A stretch of DNA of 64,000 bases. Origin: Eriocheir sinensis. Lineage: Eukaryota; Arthropoda; Malacostraca; Decapoda; Varunidae. The position numbers and the translations under genes were made by a program. Shown in pieces: positions 55,200 to 64,000 of the stretch. Position 1 is the first letter of the stretch. The number at the start of each line of letters is the position of its first letter. The stretch is from positions 25,236,887-25,300,886 of the forward strand of contig NC_066515.1 in NCBI RefSeq assembly GCF_024679095.1. The letters are read 5' to 3'. Below the pieces are notes generated by a model. The model did no database searches. It saw only the letters and a list, made by a program, of their open reading frames with translations, and was not told where the DNA came from.

Positions 55200-56050
55200 G
55201 CGATGCATGAAGAGTAGGAAGAGGAGGAGGAGGAAGAAGAGGAGAAGGTGGTGAGGAATGAGAACAGAGGAGGAGGAGGAGGAGGAAGAGAGGGAGATGC
55301 AAATAAACGAAGGAGAGAAGTAAGAGAGAAGGAGAAGGAGAAAGGGGAAAGGTGCATAAGAAAGAAATAAGAAAGAGAGAAAGAGAGAAACAGAAAACAT
55401 TGACAGTAAATTGGAAGGGAGAAAGCTAAATAAAAGAGGAGATAGAGAGAGAGAGGGAGAAATAAAGAGTAGGGAAAGTGAATGAGAGAATAAGAAACGG
55501 GAAAAAAAAGAGAAGTAGGAAGAGTTGCAGGAGATGGAAGAATGAAAAGGGAAAGGAGAGAAAGAGGGAAAGCTCAATAAAAGAGGAGATAGAGAGAGAA
55601 ATAAAGATTAGAAAATGGAGAGGAGAGGATAAGAAGATGGAATAAGAGTAGGAGGAATAATTGCAGGAGATGGAGGAATGAAAAAAAAACAGAATCGTGA
55701 AGAGAGAGAAAGGGAAAAAGTTAAATAAAAGAGGAGATAGAGAGAAAAATAAAGAGTAGGAAAATGAGAGGAGAGGACAAGAAGAGAGAAAAAAGGGCAG
55801 GAGGAATAATTTCAGGAGATGGAGGAATGAAAAAAAAAAACAGAATCGTGAAGAGAGAGAAAGGGAAAAAGTTCAATAAAAGAGGAGATAGAGAGAGAAT
55901 AAAGAATAGGAAAAGGAAAGTAGAGCAAAAGAAGATGGAAAAAGGATAGTAGGAATAGATGAAGATGGAGGAATGAAAATAAAAACAGGATCGTGGAGAG
56001 AAGAGAAAAAAAAACAATTGAGGAGAAACAGGAAGAAGAAAAAGGAGAAA
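55200..56050 (+). repeat. Polypurine tandem repeat, unit about 120-130 bp
   Basis: The A/G-rich tract has recurring blocks aataaaagaggagatagaga, aataaagagtaggaaaatg and ggaggaatgaaaaaaaaaac (near 55430, 55575, 55720, 55875), so it grew by tandem duplication. It mirrors the pyrimidine tract at 54335-55015 on the same strand. Confidence 0.82.
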
Positions 56051-56624
56051 AATAGGGCAGTTACAGCTTCGTACATCCTCCTGAATCCTTTCCCAATCCC
56101 TCTCTGCATCCCTGGAAAGCCTTCTAATTAAACACTTGTCTTGTCCACGTAATGTCTGTCTTGCTGTCGAAACCGTCCTCTGTTTTCATATACATATATT
56201 TAATTTACCATCTTACTTAAACCTCTGCAAGTCGTTTAATTCCAGTTCTGAGTGCATTACTAAATCCCTCTTTTATGCATTAATTCTCGCTATGGAATCT
56301 TTTAGTAATGTTTTCTCTGACTTAAAACAATTTGGGTCTTTCGTTTCTCGTCCCCCCCAAAATTAATCGTGGACTTGTAACCCATTTTCTTTAACGTATC
56401 GGGCTCCATTACGACTGTTTCCCAAGGCCACAGAGAAGGTTGACCTGGTTTTTCATGGGTCACTTTACCGTTCAACATTATACAACCCCAAGTAGTTACC
56501 AGCCTAGGCCAATGTAACAGAGATGAGCACTAAGGCCATGATCATCTATAGTATATGCCCCCATCTTTACCTTTACCCTCAGGTCAGTTCCCTAGGCCAA
56601 AAACCATCTTATAAGTATGTTGTA

Positions 56625-57390
56625 AGGCGGAAGTCGGGTAAAACTGTCTCTTGGGTCACAAAATAGTCCATGAAAATCCCAATAACTTCCACGAGAGGCT
56701 CTTCAAAATGGCCAGGGAGAAGATTGACCAAGTTTTCATGGGTGACTATCCGATTCAATATGCAGAGGCTTTGTAAAATTGTCTCTAGGATCACAAAACA
56801 CTCCATGAAAATCCCAATAACTTCCACGAGAGGCTCTTCAAAATGGCCAGGGAGAAGATTGACCAAGTTTTCATGGGTGACTATCCGATTCAATATGCAG
56901 AGGCTTTGTAAAACTGTCTCTAGGGTCACAAAATAGTCCATGAAAATCCCAATAACTTCCACGAGAGGCTCTTCAAAATGGCCAGGGAAAAGATTGACCA
57001 AGTTTTCATGGGTGACTGTCCGATTCAATATGCAGAGGCTTTGTAAACTGTCTCAAGGGTCACAAAATAGTCCATGAAAATCCCAATAACTTCCACGAGA
57101 GGCTCTTCAAACAGGCCAGGGAGAAGATTGACCAAGTTTTCATGGGTGACTATCCGATTCAATATGCAGAGGCTTTGTAAAACTGTCTCTAGGGTCACAA
57201 AATAGTCCATGAAAATCCCAATAACTTCCACGAGAGGCTCTTCAAAATGGCCAGGGAGAAGATTGACCAAGTTTTCATGGGTGACTATCCGATTCAATAT
57301 GCAGAGGCTTTGTAAAATTGTCTCTAGGATCACAAAACACTCCATGAAAATCCCAATAACTTCCACGAGAGGCTCTTCAAACAGGCGAAC
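56625..57390 (-). repeat. Six-copy 135-bp (45-codon) tandem repeat
   Basis: The block ccatgaaaatcccaataact recurs at 56668, 56803, 56938, 57072, 57207 and 57342, with spacing of 135 bases except one of 134. On the minus strand each unit reads RIVTHENLVNLLPGHFEEPL then VEVIGIFMDYFVTLETVLQS then LCILN. The 134-base spacing shifts the frame in the middle, giving two frames of 139 and 113 codons. The plus strand is also open. No family is recognised; a minisatellite is more likely than a gene. Confidence 0.9.
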
Positions 57391-57799
57391 TGAGATACCA
57401 ATACGTTTAACAATTCGGGTTTTTGTCCTGTGATTGGCCCTCCCCCCCCCTTCTCCCTCCCTCCCCCTATTAACAACTTCGTAATTAATGTATGTTATTA
57501 TTACTTATTATTACTGTTATTGTGATCTAAATACTGCCTCTGGTGCTGTGGACTTGCATTGACTGATTAAACAATCTTTCTATTTTCCTCTGTGATTTCT
57601 TTTGTTTTTTTCTCTGTCTGATTTTCGTCTTTTCTTTCTTCTTTTTTTGTGTTCGTGATCGTGTTTTTAGGTTAAGCGGTCCTTGGATTTTTTGTTTTTG
57701 TTTTTTTTTCTTAATTTTTGTGGGTTTTTTTATATATATTGCAAGTTTTTAGGTTAAGTATAGATAAGATATTAATTTTTGGGTTTTTGGATTTTTTTT

Positions 57800-58257
<458 letters not shown>

Positions 58258-58259
58258 CG

Positions 58260-59110
58260 CTCTCATTATCATCAATACAGCATCTTCATCCTTTCATCCA
58301 TTCACCCGTCACCCTTTTTTTCCTTTCCTTCATCCATTGACTTCACTCTAATTCTTCTCTCTCATCCACAGCATCCATCATCTCATCCATTACACCTCTA
58401 CGTCATCCGTCTAATCATCCATTCATTCTTTTACCGTCTTATTCTCATCCACTCACTTCGCCTTCCATGTTTTTTTTCTCATCCTCTTCCATCTTCATCC
58501 ATCATTTTCCTCTCATCCTCACATGTCATCCTCCTTTGTATCTTCATCCTCATCTCATCCGCAGCATCCAGCATCCATAGACTGTCCTTCCTCACCCTTC
58601 TACGTAGCATCCTCATCCATTCATCCATTCCCTTCAACTCAATAACTCCTTTACACCAAACATATTCCCATCCCTTTCCCCTTCAATCCTAATCCTTTTC
58701 ATCCTAAACCCATTTTTTACCATTCAATTCCCTGTTTTTCATCCCTCTCCGACCATCTTTTAATCCCCAATATATCCCTTCGTTCCCTTCAATCCCAATC
58801 CTTTTCATCCTAAACCCATTTTTTTTTACATTCAATTCCCTGTTTTTCATACCTTTCCCATCATCTTTTAATCCCCAATATGTCCCCTCGTCCCCTCCCT
58901 TTTTCCCTTCCTTCCCCATCGCATCCTCAGTATCCATTTTCCCATCTTTGTCATCCTTTGCCTATTTTCATCATTCTTATCTTTTTACATCATCCAATTT
59001 CCAGTTTTTCATCCCTTCTCTCACCATCCCTAAGCTCTCAACACATCCCCGCCCTTTCCCATGTATCCCCAGCATCCTTAACCCTTTTTTTTATCATTCT
59101 CGCCCTTTTT
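58260..59110 (+). repeat. CATCC-rich stretch with tandem 105-120 bp copies
   Basis: Tcatcc motifs recur irregularly from 58260. From about 58680 the block cttttcatcctaaacccatt, then ttcaattccctgtttttcat and catcttttaatccccaatat occurs twice (58696 and 58801), with a diverged third copy near 58980. Confidence 0.8.
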
Positions 59111-59155
59111 ATCAACCATTAGCCCCTTTTTCTCCCTTTCCCCTTGGCCCTTTGA

Positions 59156-60309
<1,154 letters not shown>

Positions 60310-60310
<1 letters not shown>

Positions 60311-60490
60311 CTCTGTGGGTGTGTGCGTGTGGAAATTTGGGTGAGGTGGATGGGTGCGTGTGAGTGCGGGCGTGTATGTACGTGTGTGGAAATGTGAGTG
60401 GGGATGGGGGGAGGGGTGCGTGTGAGTGAGTGCGGGCGTGTATGTGTGTGGGTGTGAGGGGGGAGGGTCATGGTGTGCATGCGTGGGTGA
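60310..60490 (+). repeat. GT/GC-rich degenerate repeat
   Basis: Gtgtgagtgcgggcgtgtatgt-like units occur two to three times. Confidence 0.7.
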
Positions 60491-60589
60491 GAACAAGCCT
60501 CAGTCGGCACATTTCGATACCAGAGGCTGTAAATTTAGCTCCCTGCAATTTATTCCCTCGCAGACCTCGTAACTTTCAGAAATTGGGTT

Positions 60590-61500
60590 GCCAGGAACAC
60601 GCTCCCAACCTCTTTTCTTTGTTTTGATCCCACGCCTCAAACTCCGATTATGTTTCTTGCGGCGGCTGATTCTCTCTTTAGCAAAACTACCTTTCAAATG
60701 TTTCACCTCCCACGCTTCTTTAGGGTAAAAGGAATACGTGTTGACTATGTTTATGGCTTTTTTTTTTACGTCTTTACATCTAGTTCACTGAATATTTGGG
60801 TTAATGGACGAGATTAGTGAGTATAAGCTGTTTCATCTTTCTTAAATAGATCGTAATAGTTTTAGAGAGCATTTAATCCCTTATATCCCTTATTCGACAC
60901 GGTCCCTACCTCCTCTATTGTTTGTTTTGATCCCACGCCTCAAACTCCGATTATGTTCCTTGCCGCGGTTGATTCTCTCTTTAGCAAAACTACCTTTCAA
61001 ATGTTTCACCTCCCACGCTTGTTTAGGGTAAAGGGAATACGTGTTTACTATGTTTTGGGGCTTTTCTGTTACGACTTTACATCTTGTTCACTGAATATTT
61101 GGGTTAATGGACGAGATTAGTGAGTATAAGCTGTTTCATCTTTCTTAAATAGATCGTAATAGTTTTAGAGAGCATTTAATCCCTTGTATCCCTTATTCAA
61201 CACGCTCCCTACCTCCTCTATTGTTTGTTTTGATCCCACGCCTCAAACTCCGATTATGTTCCTTGCCGCGGCTGATTCTCTCTTTAGCAAAACTACCTTT
61301 CAAATGTTTCACCTCCCACGCTTGTTTAGGGTAAAAGAATACGTGTTGACTATGTTTTCTGGCTTTTCTTTTACGTCTGTTCATCTAGTTCATTAATTAT
61401 TTGGGTTAATGGACGAAATTAGAAAGTGTTAGGCGTTTTTTCTTTCTTAAATAGATCGTAATAGTTTTAGAGAGCATTTAATCCCTTATATCCCTTATTC
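60590..61500 (+). repeat. Three-copy tandem repeat, unit 303 bp
   Basis: Gatcccacgcctcaaactcc starts copies at 60626, 60929 and 61232 (303 bases apart each time). Copies are nearly identical through tagcaaaactacctttcaaa, gggttaatggacga and cgtaatagttttagagagca. No conserved protein seen on either strand. Confidence 0.95.
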
Positions 61501-62160
61501 GAGTTCTATTAAAAGATAAAATGCGTCATCTTAACTCTTCATCTATTTCTATCAAGTGTTGAATCTCTTACCTATAGGATCACTTTCAGAATACTGCCTT
61601 ATATCCCTTATTCGAGGTCTATCAAAAGATAAAATGCGTCATCTAAACTCTTGTTCTATACAGTAATGACATAACTTGTTTCTATAAGGTGTTGAATCTC
61701 TTACGTGTTGGATCACTTTCAGACTAATCCTTTATATCCCTTATTCGAGTTCTATTAAAAGATAAAATGCGTCATCTAAACTCTTCTTCTATACAGTATT
61801 AACACAACTTTTGTTTCTATAAGGTGTTGAATCTTTTACGTGTAGGATCACTTTCAGACTACTGTTTCTGGTAAGAGTTAAAAGATGACATACTAACTCT
61901 TCTTCTATGCATTAATCACTAACCTTTTGCTTCCTCGTAAGGTATTGAATCATATTTACCGGATTACGTTCTGAAGACTGCCTCTCCTTCACTATCTCTG
62001 GTCCATTAAATAAAAAGTGATGCCTAAACTCTTCTTCAATACACTAATTACTTAACTTTTTCTCTCTGTAAGGTATTTAATCTCTTAAATGCAGGATTAC
62101 CTTCAGAAGACTGTCTCTCCCTCACTAATTCTGGTCTCAAATCAGATCCGTGAACTTTAT
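61480..62160 (+). repeat. Tandem repeat, unit about 115-135 bp, 4-5 copies
   Basis: The blocks tatcccttattcgag, tctat.aaaagataaaatgc, gtcatctaaactcttcttct and aggtgttgaatctcttac recur near 61488, 61604 and 61734, with degraded copies to about 62150. Confidence 0.85.
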
Positions 62161-62364
62161 ATAAAACTCCAATCCTTTTTTCAATACTGACTCGTCGCCC
62201 TTGAAGATATTGCCTTCCCTTCGGCACGGAAACTTTAGATTACTTTGTCTAATGCTAATTTTATGCAAGGCACGACGAAAACACTTCCCTTAACTGCTTC
62301 GAACTCCCCAGATATTGACCAACTTTGATTCTCCATCTTAATATTGGATTCTAATTCACGATCT

Positions 62365-62615
62365 TCTTTTCCAGCTTTTCCAGTCTTTCATGCGAGGTCG
62401 ATGTTCCTATTCTGCCGTCTCAGATAGGTTTCTCAGGGCCACGATTTTACCCTTTCACAGTTCTCCTCCTCCTCCTCCTCCTTTTCTTTCTCCTTCTTCT
62501 TATTCTTCTTCAGCTTTCCTTTTCATGCATACGAGGTCGTTGTTCCTACTCTGCCTTCTCTGTTAGGTTTCCCAGAGCTAGCATTTAACCCTCTCTGCCT
62601 CCTCCTCCTCCTCCT
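62365..62615 (+). repeat. Two-copy repeat with (TCC)n
   Basis: Cagctttcc..ttcatgc.tacgaggtcg, then ttcctac(t/a)ctgcc and (CTC)n occur twice, about 145 bases apart. Confidence 0.75.
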
Positions 62616-62634
62616 CAGATAAATAATGTAGGAT

Positions 62635-63850
62635 GTTTGTTCTGCCAGAGTAGGAAGGTGACGGAAGAAAAGGGAGGCAGTTCTGTTTCTTTTCTCTCAT
62701 TTTTCGGGTCTAGAACGCAAAACTCCACAAGGGATCGGGTTCTATTAATGTAAGCAGCGGAAGCGTGGCGTAATGGAAAAGGGAGGCAGTTCTGTTTCTT
62801 TTTCTCTCTCATTATCCGGGTCTAGAACGCAAAACTCCACAAATGATTGGGTTCTATTTATGTAAGTAGCAGAAGGGTGACGTAAGGAAAAGGGAGGCAG
62901 TTCTGTTCTTTTTCTCTCTCATTTTCCGGGTCAAGAAAGCAACACTCCACAACAACCACGTATCTCATCCTTTGCTGTCACGCTAAGTTGGCAAAAAACA
63001 CTCATTATCATTATTTCTCACTTTTTTTCTTCCTTTTCCTTTAATTTATCTTTTTATTCATTCGCTATTTGTCTATTTATTTTTATCTTTTTGTGTGTGT
63101 GTGTGACTCCACCACCCCAATGTTTTATGTGACAGCAGAAGGGTGACGAAGGGGAAGGGGAGGCAGTTATGTTCTTTTTTTTCTCTCCTTTTTTTCGTGT
63201 CCAGAACGCAAAACTTCAAACTGTAATAGGTAACACAGTGACAGGGGAGAGGGGGGGGGTTGAAAGATAGCCAAATACATCTCTCATACACAGAAAAAAA
63301 GGAAGGGTGACGAAGGGGAAGGGGAGGCAATTCTATTCTTTTTTTCTCTCATTTCTTTCGTGTCCAGAACGCAAAACTTCAAACTGTAATAGGTAACACA
63401 GTGACAGGGGAGAGGGGGGTTGATGGATAGCCAAATACATCTCTCATACACAGAAAAAAAAGGAAGGGTGACGAGAGGGAAAGGGAGGCAATTCTAGTCT
63501 TCTTTTCTCTCATTTCTTTCGTGTCTAGAACGCAAAACTTCAAACTGTAATAGGTAGCACAGTGACAGGGGAGAGGGAGGGAGGGGGTTGAAGGATAGCC
63601 AAACACATCTCTCATACACAGAAAAAAAGGAAGGGTGACGAGAGGGAAAGGGAGGCAATTCTAGTCTTCTTTTCTCTCATTTCTTTCGTGTCCAGAACGC
63701 AAAACTTCAAACTGTAATAGGTAAAACAGTGACACATTATTCAAACACAGAAAAAACAGGGAAGACAAGTGTATTTTATTTCTTCTCTCATTTTCTTCGG
63801 GTCTAGAACGCCAAACTTCAAACTGTAATAGGTGAAACAGCGAAGGGTGT
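62635..63850 (+). repeat. Related tandem repeats, units about 115 bp then about 165 bp
   Basis: All copies share gaaaagggaggcagttctgt-like sequence, ttttctctcatttt and tagaacgcaaaactccacaa or a variant. At least three shorter copies (62660-62960) are followed by about five longer ones (63133-63850) that add ctgtaataggtaacacagtg, a G-run and gatagccaaatacatctctc. The G-runs reach 14 bases near 63862. Confidence 0.88.
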
Positions 63851-64000
63851 GTGTGTGTGTGTGGGGGGGGGGGGGGGAGTGTAGTTGAAAGATAGCCAAA
63901 CACATTACACAAACCCAGAAAATAAAAGTAAGACAAGTGTATTTTATTTCTTCCCGTTTGGTCCCTTTAAAAGTCAATGGGAAAAGGCTCAGCGGACGTT

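Noticed and set aside
57025..57366. 113-codon minus-strand frame with 45-residue repeats as a gene
   Set aside because: Frame is broken by a one-base loss between units, the plus strand is equally open and no homologue is recognised; kept as a repeat and as a finding.

Overview
The window is eukaryotic, animal nuclear DNA. It carries no bacterial features, tRNA, rRNA or CRISPR. It is saturated with (CT/GA)n, (GT/CA)n, tri- and tetranucleotide arrays and with short minisatellites. A short interspersed element occurs in about six copies; its text (ttaagggca...aaacaataa...agcccgctactcgctgctcctaa) resembles one I recall from brachyuran crab sequences. Two of those copies contain arthropod-type CCTAA/TTAGG units. 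I infer a decapod crustacean, most likely a crab; the class is fairly sure, the family is not.

One gene occupies nearly the whole window on the + strand: the N-terminal part of an otoferlin-like (type II) ferlin. Eleven exons can be placed by homology, canonical splice sites and a continuous reading phase: 5909-5967, 8060-8248, 10902-11377, 18920-19129, 20783-20840, 25550-25681, 29350-29412, 32379-32463 or 33394-33478, 34847-35003, and 59371-59557. A 15-nt microexon candidate lies at 46259-46273. Together they encode about 539 residues: most of C2A, a long linker with polyglycine tracts, all of C2B, the FerI region and the start of C2C. The first coding exon (about 25 residues) and everything after early C2C lie outside the window or were not recognised. 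Ferlins are tail-anchored multi-C2 proteins of Ca2+-dependent membrane fusion.

The most interesting structure is in C2B. Two homologous 85-nt exons (32379-32463 and 33394-33478) encode alternative versions of the same 28 residues. Both run from phase 0 to phase 1. Including both, or skipping both, creates an early stop, so the pair behaves as mutually exclusive exons. Directly upstream of the first lies about 1.3 kb of roughly 30-bp tandem units, many of which look like splice acceptors, and some like joined acceptor-donor (recursive) sites.

A second point of interest is the 24-kb intron between 35003 and 59371. It contains the in-frame microexon candidate, next to a GC-rich hairpin with G-quadruplex motifs on both strands. 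It also has a cluster of CTCF-like motifs in duplicated units and a succession of unrelated tandem repeat families, including a 135-bp (45-codon) repeat.

All other long reading frames I examined are translations of simple repeats (Ser-Leu, Arg-Glu, Cys-Val, Thr-His and similar) and are not genes.
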